Source: JACJXF01 sp038316435 (GTDB lineage Bacteria; Bacteroidota; Bacteroidia; Bacteroidales; GCA-2748055). From it: a stretch of DNA of 64,000 nucleotides. Positions 57,851 to 64,000 of this stretch are shown in pieces (within the stretch, counting starts at the first letter, position 1; each line of letters begins with the position of its first letter). The stretch is from contig JBBQAQ010000009.1 of assembly GCA_038316435.1 (NCBI GenBank), positions 38,211 through 102,210 of the forward strand. Direction: 5' to 3'. The notes beneath the pieces were generated by a model. That model did no database searches. It had not been told where the DNA came from and saw nothing but the letters and a program-made list of their open reading frames with translations. Both the position numbers and the translations under genes were made by a program.

Positions 57851-58558
57851 TTACTTGATAATCAAGTTTATATCTTTCATCAACTTTTCTTTATATGATT
57901 TTCCTATTGGAATACTTTTACTACCATCATCGGTTTTGATAATTATTGCATTATCCTCAATAACATCGATGCTTGATGTATTAACAATATATGAGCGATG
58001 AACTCTGGTAAATTTATTGGAAGGTAATTTTTGTTCAATGGCCTTCATTGTAAAATGGATAGTATATTTTTCTTTGAAAGTATTGAAAATCACGTAGTTT
58101 TCAAGAGCCTCAACCCAAAGAATATCTTCATATTTAAGGCGGACAAGAGTAGAATTCTTTTTAATAAAGATTTCTTCTTTGCCAACCAAATGAAGCTTAT
58201 TCTGCTCAAAACGAGCGGTTGCCTTATCAATTGCCTTGTAAAACCTTGGATAATTCAGAGGCTTGAGAAGATAATCGGTGACATTATATTCGAAAGCATC
58301 AATAGCATACTTTCCTTTACCAGAGACAATAATTATCAGCGGGGGATTTTTTAATGAATTGAGAAATTCGATTCCATTCATTTCCGGCATTTCGATGTCG
58401 AGAAAAATAAGATGAATATCCTCTTCATTTTTTAAATAATTGATGGCTTCAACTCCATCTGAAAATGAGGCTTTAAGGCTCACCCCTTCGGTTTTCTTAA
58501 TAAACTCTTCAATGACTTTGCGAGAGAGTTTATCATCGTCTATTAAAATGCAATTCAT
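57851..58558 (-). CDS. LytTR response regulator without adjacent kinase
   Basis: 235 residues. The receiver domain (1 to about 118) has DDD at 7-9 and Asp54 in FLDIEMP; the LytTR domain (about 135-230) has LWVEALENYVIF and FTRVHRSYIV. No LytS gene is adjacent: the gene stands between its own promoter and the aminotransferase gene. Its kinase must be elsewhere, or it works unphosphorylated. Confidence 0.92.
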   Translation of the reverse strand: MNCILIDDDKLSRKVIEEFIKKTEGVSLKASFSDGVEAINYLKNEEDIHLIFLDIEMPEMNGIEFLNSLKNPPLIIIVSGKGKYAIDAFEYNVTDYLLKPLNYPRFYKAIDKATARFEQNKLHLVGKEEIFIKKNSTLVRLKYEDILWVEALENYVIFNTFKEKYTIHFTMKAIEQKLPSNKFTRVHRSYIVNTSSIDVIEDNAIIIKTDDGSKSIPIGKSYKEKLMKDINLIIK

Positions 58559-58615
58559 TCTTTAAAACTTTGTGGATTAAAAACCTGACTTTATCACCAT
58601 TAATCTTATTTTGAT

Positions 58616-58645
58616 CAAAGATAAATAATTCTGATTATAAACAAT
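58616..58645 (-). promoter_or_regulatory. Bacteroidota-type promoter of the LytTR/aminotransferase operon
   Basis: On the minus strand: ATTG (58645-58642), 18 bases, TATCTTTG (58623-58616). The -7 box is perfect and the -33 keeps the TTG core. It lies 58 bp before the LytTR ATG. Confidence 0.5.
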
Positions 58646-58764
58646 ACAAGAGAATTAATTAGTTAATTTATTTTAATTGGAAAAAAAAGCCGAGTGAAAT
58701 TTCACGTTGTGCAACAGGTTTAGACTGAACTTAAAGACATACGTTCAGAAATTTTATAACAGCA

Positions 58765-59451
58765 TTACAATTTTTTGTTGGTATCCCGAAGTTTGTTAAA
58801 TTTTTTTTCTATCAATTCGACCTTTTTTATTGAATGCCGCATCCAATTTAGGAGAATCTCATCATAATCTTCTTTATTCAGTTGCCAATTACATTCGGAA
58901 TTATGCAGTCTGCTTACCAAATCCTGAAGGCAGAGGGCTACCGATACAGAAATATTAAAGCTTTCTGTGAATCCGAACATCGGTATCCTAATAAATTCGT
59001 CGGCATTTTCAACTATATTTTTGGATATTCCGCTGAGTTCGGTGCCAAAGAATAAAGCAACTTTTCCTAAAGACAGATCGAAATCATGTAAAAGAGGGTA
59101 TTCAGGATCAGGGCTGGTAGCGACAATACGGAATCCTTTTTCGCGCAAGTGCTTGATTGCGGCGATTGAGTTATTAGCAGAGCTGCTATATTTATGAAGG
59201 TTGATCCATTTATTGGATCCCATGGAAATTTCTTTATGTACAATGAATTTATTTCTGTTTTCGATTATGTGAACATCCTGGATTCCGAAACATTCGCAAG
59301 TACGGAGGACTGCGCTGGCATTTTGCGCCTGAAAAAGATCTTCTAATACAACGGTAAGGTAACGAGTTCGCAACTTCAGTACATTTTCGAAAGTTTGCAA
59401 ACGGTTTTCCAACAGGAACTGAGACAGATATTGAATTAGTTCGATGTTCAT
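58765..59451 (-). CDS. trmH: SpoU-family tRNA 2'-O-methyltransferase (TrmH type)
   Basis: 228 residues. The SPOUT trefoil-knot motifs are present: NASAVLRTCECFG (motif 1), LFFGTELSGIS (motif 2) and IPMFGFTESFNISVSVALCL (motif 3). The motif 3 form with F-x-E-S-F-N and the length match tRNA (guanosine-18) methyltransferases better than RlmB. It uses S-adenosylmethionine. It lies 60 bp downstream of HU, beyond a terminator, so it may rely on read-through. Confidence 0.85.
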   Translation of the reverse strand: MNIELIQYLSQFLLENRLQTFENVLKLRTRYLTVVLEDLFQAQNASAVLRTCECFGIQDVHIIENRNKFIVHKEISMGSNKWINLHKYSSSANNSIAAIKHLREKGFRIVATSPDPEYPLLHDFDLSLGKVALFFGTELSGISKNIVENADEFIRIPMFGFTESFNISVSVALCLQDLVSRLHNSECNWQLNKEDYDEILLNWMRHSIKKVELIEKKFNKLRDTNKKL

Positions 59452-59463
59452 CTGAGGATGGGT

Positions 59464-59493
59464 AAAAAAAAATCCCGGATAAACCGGGATTTT
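59464..59493 (-). terminator. Rho-independent terminator of the HU gene
   Basis: Read on the minus strand: AAAATCCCGG, loop TTTAT, CCGGGATTTT, then more T residues. The 10-bp stem and T-run lie 18 bp past the HU stop codon. Confidence 0.85.
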
Positions 59494-59511
59494 AAAGCGT
59501 AAAAAATATTT

Positions 59512-59784
59512 TTATTGAACTGTTTTTGCTAATTCGCTACCAGCTTTAAATTTCACAACTTTCTTAGCTTTGATAGTGATAGGTTTGCCAGTCTGGGGAT
59601 TTCTACCTGTTCTGGAGTTTCTTTTAGAAACTGAGAAAGAACCGAATCCAACCAATGCAACGCGATCGCCTTTTTTAAGCGCTTTTGAAGTGGTTTTAAC
59701 AAATGCATCCAGAGCTCTTTTAGCATCAGCTTTTGTTAATTTAGCTTCTGCAGCAATTGCATCAATTAATTGTGCTTTGTTCAT
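59512..59784 (-). CDS. hup: HU-family DNA-binding protein
   Basis: 90 residues, the standard HU length. MNKAQLIDAIAAEAKLTKAD begins the helical body, VALVGFGSFSV leads to the DNA-binding arms, and RTGRNPQTGKPI is the arm tip with its intercalating Pro. A nucleoid protein with a perfect promoter and its own terminator. Confidence 0.96.
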   Translation of the reverse strand: MNKAQLIDAIAAEAKLTKADAKRALDAFVKTTSKALKKGDRVALVGFGSFSVSKRNSRTGRNPQTGKPITIKAKKVVKFKAGSELAKTVQ

Positions 59785-59833
59785 AATTAAAATTTTTAAG
59801 GTTAGTAATCATTTAAAGTGTCAAATGTTAAGG

Positions 59834-59864
59834 CAAATATAGGTGTTTAAACGGTTTAAGCAAA
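59834..59864 (-). promoter_or_regulatory. Consensus Bacteroidota promoter of the HU gene
   Basis: On the minus strand: TTTG (59864-59861), 19 bases, TATATTTG (59841-59834), an exact match to TTTG-N19-TAnnTTTG. The -7 box lies 50 bp before the HU ATG. Confidence 0.75.
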
Positions 59865-60005
59865 TTTAGAGGCTAAAAAATGCGTATTTGTTGATAAACG
59901 TACGAAAAAAGTTCACAAAGCCCCTCTAAACTCCCATTTAAATGAGGTTTCAAGCTGTCGGAAGGGCTTGTTGAAATACTTTTTTCATCAAAATGAGTGT
60001 TCATA

Positions 60006-60036
60006 TTTCGAAGTTCTAAAATTTATATTACTTTTG
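60006..60036 (+). promoter_or_regulatory. Candidate promoter of tRNA-Ser
   Basis: TTTC (60006-60009), 19 bases, TACTTTTG (60029-60036) followed by CGCC. The -7 box is exact and the -33 has one mismatch. The tRNA begins about 127 bp downstream, so a long precursor is implied. The bases between hold nothing else I can identify. Confidence 0.45.
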
Positions 60037-60163
60037 CGCCTCTCAGTAGTGAATAGCATCGGAGAACTAAGATCAGCCTTAGAATGTATTAGATGAGCAG
60101 CGGCACACTATTACAGTAGTTAATAAATATAGGATCACCGTAGCTGAAACAAGGTGATAAAAG

Positions 60164-60250
60164 GAGGAATGGCAGAGCGGTCGAATGCGGCGGTCTTGAA
60201 AACCGTTGTACCCTCGCGGGTACCAGGGGTTCGAATCCCTTTTCCTCCGC
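60164..60250 (+). tRNA. tRNA-Ser (anticodon TGA)
   Basis: Acceptor arms GGAGGAA (60164-60170) and TTCCTCC (60243-60249) pair fully, with discriminator G at 60250. The anticodon loop reads CTTGAAA (anticodon TGA, reading UCA). A long variable arm (TACCCTCGCGGGTA) marks a class II serine tRNA, and the T loop is TTCGAAT. The 3' CCA is not encoded. Confidence 0.95.
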
Positions 60251-60256
60251 AATCAA

Positions 60257-60296
60257 AAAGCCCGGGTGCATAGTGCTCGGGCTTTTATTTTTTCGG
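60257..60296 (+). terminator. Rho-independent terminator after tRNA-Ser
   Basis: AAAAGCCCG (60257-60265) pairs with CGGGCTTTT (60279-60287), followed by ATTTTTT. It begins 7 bp past the tRNA. Confidence 0.85.
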
Positions 60297-60472
60297 ACTC
60301 GTTTAAAGTTGGCTTTCATAAGGGTCTTGGGAAATAAAAAACCAATATGACCATTACCTCGGTACCCCGTTACCCCGTTACCTTTTCTTTTGGCCCTCCT
60401 CAGCCCCTCCCCCAAGATGGAGGGAGCGGACTTTCGCAATTTCGGGAATTTTCGTTACCCCGTTACTATATT

Positions 60473-61069
60473 TCAGAAATTGTAAAAATTCTCATACCCT
60501 ATCCCCAGATCAAATCTCCCATAAGAAATAGCCACAGGCTCGCTGTTGAGGAATGTTTTGAAATTGAATTTTCCCGACATAATGGTTCTCATGGCTTCTT
60601 CATCCACAAACAATCGTTGCACTCTCACGATCTTCAACTCCCCTTCAATAATAGTTAGGCGGTTTGTTTTATCACCGATTTTAAGGCTTACAGAATTGCC
60701 GGGGTCTTTAAGGTCGATGGTAATACTATCCAGTCCTGTGAGGTCAAAATTTGTTGCCGGGGAATAGCCTTTGAGTGAGAATTTCAAATCCACGGGTTCA
60801 TATCCCATTCTACCTCTGAGAATTAAGTTAAGGGTATCTGGATTCACAATGATTTTGGCCGGAATATCTTCCTGGGTAGAGATAAAGGGCTTTCTGTCGA
60901 TATAGGCTCCAAAAGTATTATAACCCCACTCCGAATAAATCGGCAGACCGGGATAGTAAGGATCCTGTATAAAGATGGTTCCCGAAAGATTGAAATCTTC
61001 CATTTTTTGGCAGGAAGAAAAAATCAGGGTCAGTGATAAAAGCAGGTACAAAAATCCAGTATTTTTCAT
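60473..61069 (-). CDS. Lipoprotein of unknown function
   Basis: 198 residues. The signal ends in a lipobox (LIFSSC, Cys20), so it is lipid-anchored. The rest is beta-rich (LSGTIFIQDPYYPG, TLNLILRGRMGYEP, VSLKIGDKTNRLTIIEGELKI), consistent with one or two beta-sandwich domains. It follows a beta-barrel gene with a 10-bp gap and probably works with it at the outer membrane. Family not recognised. Confidence 0.65.
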   Translation of the reverse strand: MKNTGFLYLLLSLTLIFSSCQKMEDFNLSGTIFIQDPYYPGLPIYSEWGYNTFGAYIDRKPFISTQEDIPAKIIVNPDTLNLILRGRMGYEPVDLKFSLKGYSPATNFDLTGLDSITIDLKDPGNSVSLKIGDKTNRLTIIEGELKIVRVQRLFVDEEAMRTIMSGKFNFKTFLNSEPVAISYGRFDLGIGYENFYNF

Positions 61070-61079
61070 AGCGTTATGT

Positions 61080-61874
61080 TTATTTTTTTAGTGGGAATTG
61101 TACCGAGAACTTAAATCCCTCGAGATAATCTACTTCCGAAATAGCAAAATTATGATCCGTAATGAAATACGAAGGCAGGAAAATTTCAAAGAGATAGTTG
61201 GCCTTATTCTCCTTTCCGTATTGAACTCCAACCGTTCCATACAGGGTCGCGTAGTTTTTATTGGTGGTGACTCCGATATTTTCCAGAATATTATCTTCGT
61301 AACTGTTCATTGATGTATCCTGAAAATCAATATTAGTGTCTTTTTTCAGGTTGAACCTGCTGAATTCTGCTCCTGCTCTGAAAAACAGGCCGATATCCCT
61401 GTAATGTAACGGAACCACCCGGATTTCAAGAGGGATGCTTATAAAATTATTTACTTCCGAAATATCTTTTACACGGGCAAATTTTGTATCGGTGCCCAGT
61501 ATGGAGTAACGCAGGTAAAAAAAGTCGGCATTGCTCGAGCTGAATCCGGAAATTTCTGTGCGATAGCCTGTGTATCTTATTCCTGCAGAGATTCCCGTAT
61601 TAAATCGGCTATAAAAATATTCATATTTCATTCCGAGTTGGAAGCCGGACGTCACCGACAAGATTTCGCCGTCGGAGCTTTGGTTCACGAAATAGGAACT
61701 GATATTCTGCCTTATGGCAATGGATTCTTTAATGCTGCCTTTCGGGTAAATAAGACCCGATTCGAGGTGTATGGACTTGGTCCATTTTGGTGCAGGTGCG
61801 GAAACCATTTCTTGGGAGTGAACGTTCAGTCCCGCAGCAAATAGTATGAACAATGACACTAGTGAATATTTCAT
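61080..61874 (-). CDS. Outer-membrane beta-barrel protein (porin family)
   Basis: 264 residues from the ATG at 61874, which begins the signal peptide (MKYSLVSLFILFAAGLNVHS). A second ATG nine bases upstream is possible. The body alternates amphipathic strands with aromatic ends (FQLGMKYEYFYSRF, ISAGIRYTGYRT, LFFRAGAEFSRF, YGTVGVQYGKE) and closes with FKFSVQFPLKK, typical of a small eight- to twelve-strand barrel. First gene of a two-gene operon with the lipoprotein. Confidence 0.75.
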   Translation of the reverse strand: MKYSLVSLFILFAAGLNVHSQEMVSAPAPKWTKSIHLESGLIYPKGSIKESIAIRQNISSYFVNQSSDGEILSVTSGFQLGMKYEYFYSRFNTGISAGIRYTGYRTEISGFSSSNADFFYLRYSILGTDTKFARVKDISEVNNFISIPLEIRVVPLHYRDIGLFFRAGAEFSRFNLKKDTNIDFQDTSMNSYEDNILENIGVTTNKNYATLYGTVGVQYGKENKANYLFEIFLPSYFITDHNFAISEVDYLEGFKFSVQFPLKK

Positions 61875-62232
61875 AGCTGGCATTTAGTTTTTTGTATAGA
61901 TGGAAAATCAGAGACATAGGTTGCGTCAGGGGAGGAGATATTTTAAGTTTGAAGCCTTGGGTCTTTAATTGAATAAGCCGTCTTCCTTGTAGTATCTAGT
62001 TTGATTTATTTGCCATTGTGTCTTTGTTTTAGTAAAAAACAAAAGTCACAAATCAATCCTCATTATTTGCTGCGGTTGTAAACTTTACCCTAGAATAAGT
62101 TGTGAAGCGTAGTAAGGAATATTTGCCTGTTTTTGCGATGCATATTAATTTACCCTTATCCTGGAATAGCAATTTCTTAAATTCCCTTATCGGATGCAGC
62201 CGATCCCCGGATTTTAATTTTGTTGGAAAATG

Positions 62233-62385
62233 TCAATCATTAAACGCTCCCACAGTTATTGAATTTACAGAGTCTAATGAGAATCTTTTAATAAGTATTT
62301 CATTATCGCCCGGAACGGGCTTTTCAATTTCCCTGAGCTTCAGGTTTTCGGGGGAACCGTATTTTTGATAGACTATTGCTTTCAT
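62233..62385 (-). pseudogene. Broken 5' end of a medium-chain (zinc-type) dehydrogenase gene
   Basis: The minus strand from the ATG at 62385 reads MKAIVYQKYGSPENLKLREI, then EKPVPGDNEILIK, the standard N-terminus of NAD(P)-dependent medium-chain dehydrogenases/quinone oxidoreductases. After about 37 residues the resemblance stops and a TGA follows at 62235-62233. The remaining 300 residues of such an enzyme are missing. It lies 31 bp after the XRE regulator gene, in the position such a target gene would occupy. What follows (61884-62232) shows no other gene. Confidence 0.6.
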
Positions 62386-62416
62386 AATGTCTGTTTTTAT
62401 ATTGTTATTTCTTCAA

Positions 62417-62638
62417 TTATTCTTCTTCCAGACTAAAAGTAAATACTTCGTTAAGGGGGGTATCAAACACCAGAGAAATGCGAAAAGCCAGTTCGAGTGT
62501 TGGAAAATATTTCCCGTTTTCGATAGCCACAATAGTCTGACGCGTGACCCCGGTTTTGTCGGCCAGTTCCTGCTGCGTCATCTCACCGGTATGAAACCGC
62601 AGCGTGCGGATGTTGTTACTGATGTTGCACTTTTGCAT
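62417..62638 (-). CDS. XRE-type helix-turn-helix regulator
   Basis: 73 residues, a minimal single-domain regulator. MTQQELADKTGVTRQTIVAI is the HTH and PTLELAFRISLVFDTPLNEVF completes the fold. The ATG lies one base after the stop of the membrane protein gene (TGACATG), so the two are coupled. This pairing resembles small YozG/YgzD-type regulators with a DUF2178-like membrane protein. Confidence 0.88.
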   Translation of the reverse strand: MQKCNISNNIRTLRFHTGEMTQQELADKTGVTRQTIVAIENGKYFPTLELAFRISLVFDTPLNEVFTFSLEEE

Positions 62639-62639
62639 G

Positions 62640-63086
62640 TCAGAAGCCCCTTCTGTAATAAATTAATTTTACAATTTCCGAAGTCACGGAAGCAAGTAAT
62701 CCAGACGACATCAGCAGCAGAAACATTGTTGCCGGTTTCATTCCCATGGCAAGTGAACCCATGGCCATGCCAAAGCCGGCCGTAAAAATCCAGTGGGATA
62801 CCCTTATGGCCTTAAGCTCAATCAGTTTATCGCGCTCATCAGACCGTGCAGGTATGTCCTCATCAGTAAGGATTTTATTGATGATGGCAAAAATAATGGA
62901 AATGATAATTTGCACAACAATGGCAATGGGAATCAGTACCAGAAATGACTTACCCCAGAATCTGAAATCGTTAAGGATTTCCAGATTACCTGCTATATAA
63001 TGATTATAAATGTAAAGGGAATAAAATAAATAGGTTAGCACTATTCCGGCTAACGATACCACGATTTGTTTTTCTTTTAAGTACAT
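62640..63086 (-). CDS. Four-helix membrane protein (DUF2178-like)
   Basis: 148 residues with four membrane helices (about 8-28, 45-70, 96-116 and 118-138). The loop before helix 3 (DEDIPARSDERDKLIELKA) has the D-E-R-D pattern seen in DUF2178-type proteins encoded next to XRE regulators. A strong ribosome site (AAGGAGG, 63092-63098) and a consensus promoter precede it. Function unknown; possibly it modulates the regulator. Confidence 0.7.
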   Translation of the reverse strand: MYLKEKQIVVSLAGIVLTYLFYSLYIYNHYIAGNLEILNDFRFWGKSFLVLIPIAIVVQIIISIIFAIINKILTDEDIPARSDERDKLIELKAIRVSHWIFTAGFGMAMGSLAMGMKPATMFLLLMSSGLLASVTSEIVKLIYYRRGF

Positions 63087-63430
63087 ACAACCCTCCTTTG
63101 ATTAAATTATGATGTTTATGTCTGTTATATTCGACACAAAGATAAATATCTTTTACACAATGTCAAATATATTATACATTATTATTTACAAATTACAATT
63201 GTCAGGTAAGAAATTAAACTTAGAAGTCATATTTAAGCTGTGATTCAACGTGCGCTGTCTGCCTGGCGTTCAGTGAGTAAAGGTCTCGAGTAAAAAATGA
63301 AGAGAATTCCGCCCCATTGAATAAAAGGCATCTCTAAAAACCCATTGTTAATATAATCATCTGAATGTTAATAACATAACTATAATATAAAAGCTATATT
63401 TACTTAGCTTTACAGTATAAATATAAACAA
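63087..63430. other. Intergenic region between the XRE operon and the insertion sequence
   Basis: Holds the XRE promoter and operator at its left end and the candidate left end of the insertion sequence (63327-63343) at its right. The middle (about 63190-63320) shows no gene, RNA or repeat that I can identify. Confidence 0.4.
63137..63167 (-). promoter_or_regulatory. Promoter with overlapping palindrome for the XRE operon
   Basis: On the minus strand: TTTG (63167-63164), 19 bases, TATCTTTG (63144-63137), an exact consensus. The plus strand shows an imperfect palindrome over it: GACA ... AAAGAT-AAAT-ATCTTT ... TGTC (63133-63164). This is a likely operator for autoregulation by the XRE protein. 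Confidence 0.6.
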
Positions 63431-64000
63431 ATGAAAAACATAAACCCTCTTAGATTATTTGACGATCATTTTTTATTTGAAAAGCTCACCAAACTTAACG
63501 ATCCATTACTAAAGTTGAACGAATTCATTGACTGGAAGATATTTGAATCCCCTATAAATGAAGCATTTAAAAATGATGATCAGAATTTATCGAAAGAAGA
63601 CCGCCCCCCATTCAGCCGGCTGCTATTGTTTAAAGCCCTTGTCATTCAAAGTTTGTATAATCTTTCTGATGATCAATTGGAATATCAAATTATTGACAGG
63701 GCAAGCTTTAAACGTTTTTTGGGGTTAAAGAAAAGCGATAAAGTGCCTGATAGTAAAACGTTATGGTTATACCGTGAGCACCTCATAAAAAAAATGTTAT
63801 CCTGGGGATGTTTAAAATCTTCAATGAAACCCTTGATGCAGCAGGAGTTTTTGCTAACCAAGGCAAGATGGTAGACGCCAGCTTTGTAGAGACTCCACGC
63901 CAACGCAATACCCGTGAAGAACTGCGAAGCGCTCACGAATACCTATTAAAATAACCATAATATGAGTAAAACAAGCATATAAAAGAAACCGGGACAGCAC
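63327..64000 (+). mobile_element. IS5-family insertion sequence, left part (cut by window edge)
   Basis: The transposase beginning at 63431 is of IS5 type. A candidate left terminal repeat, GGCATCTCTAAAAACCC (63327-63343), lies 88 bp before the start codon. The right end is outside the window, so neither the inverted repeat nor the target duplication can be confirmed. Confidence 0.6.
63431..64000 (+). pseudogene. IS5-type transposase in two frames, with an internal insertion
   Basis: The first frame (63431-63874) has the family N-terminus: FKALVIQSLYNLSDDQLEYQ, DRASFKRFLGL and VPDSKTLWLYREHL. The conserved continuation (FNETLDAAGVFANQGKMVD, ASFVETPRQRNTREE, with the first catalytic Asp) is in the -1 frame. 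The switch falls on A-AAA-AAA at 63787-63793, read as an in-phase slippery heptamer. After NTREE the expected NKHIKETGTA resumes in frame at 63970, but 48 bases with three stops (63922-63969) come between. It may be dead, or frameshift-expressed and then interrupted. Confidence 0.65.

Noticed and set aside
60089..60439. 116-codon open frame on the minus strand across the tRNA
   Set aside because: It reads through tRNA-Ser and its terminator. The peptide with FEPLVPARVQRFSRPPHSTA is the usual false translation of a serine tRNA.
62102..62368. 88-codon open frame on the plus strand
   Set aside because: It is antisense to the dehydrogenase remnant and resembles nothing known; the minus-strand reading is clearly related to dehydrogenases.

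Overview
The window reads as one chromosomal segment of a low-GC member of the Bacteroidota. The evidence is a type IX secretion (T9SS) PorP/SprF protein beside a protein with a type B C-terminal domain, a TonB-dependent receptor with a carboxypeptidase-regulatory-like N-terminal domain, LytTR/LytS signalling pairs, and several promoters with the Bacteroidota pattern TTTG-N19-TAnnTTTG. The genus cannot be named from this sequence. Metabolism looks respiratory, because the 2-oxoglutarate dehydrogenase E1 and E2 genes are present.

Layout. 1-2.4 kb: tail of a PAS protein and a hybrid histidine kinase whose phospho-accepting His is replaced by Tyr. 2.4-5 kb: a glutathione peroxidase, an acylphosphatase and an ECF sigma operon (sigma, membrane partner, CpxP/ZraP-like periplasmic protein). 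5-7.8 kb: a PadR repressor operon with two membrane proteins. 8-13 kb: a patatin/beta-barrel (type Vd-like) protein, then a LiaF-like/LytS/LytR operon on the other strand. 13-16.2 kb: a TonB-dependent receptor and a pterin dehydratase.

16.3-38.6 kb is the outstanding region. A 6370-residue secreted protein is followed on the minus strand by a 265-residue secreted protein, a 333-residue T9SS type B protein and a PorP/SprF protein. The arrangement resembles a SprB/SprF adhesin locus, but the giant has no recognisable T9SS C-terminal domain. Instead it and the 265-residue protein end in the same short motif (I-x-S-N-x-x-L-T-R-R), written with different codons. The giant is built of beta-solenoid modules, Ig-like domains, eight PPC-like repeats of exactly 405 bp, and three HYR-like repeats of exactly 249 bp.

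39-64 kb is mostly housekeeping: sucA-sucB, an NAD(P)-binding protein, a 113-bp repeat array carrying a 14-bp palindrome, a thioredoxin-like protein, a glycosyltransferase, murB, a phosphohexomutase, mltG, mgsA, an aspartate-type aminotransferase, htpG, a class III aminotransferase with an upstream LytTR regulator, trmH, HU and tRNA-Ser(TGA). The right end is accessory: a lipoprotein/beta-barrel pair, an XRE regulator operon with a broken medium-chain dehydrogenase gene, and an IS5-type transposase in two frames.
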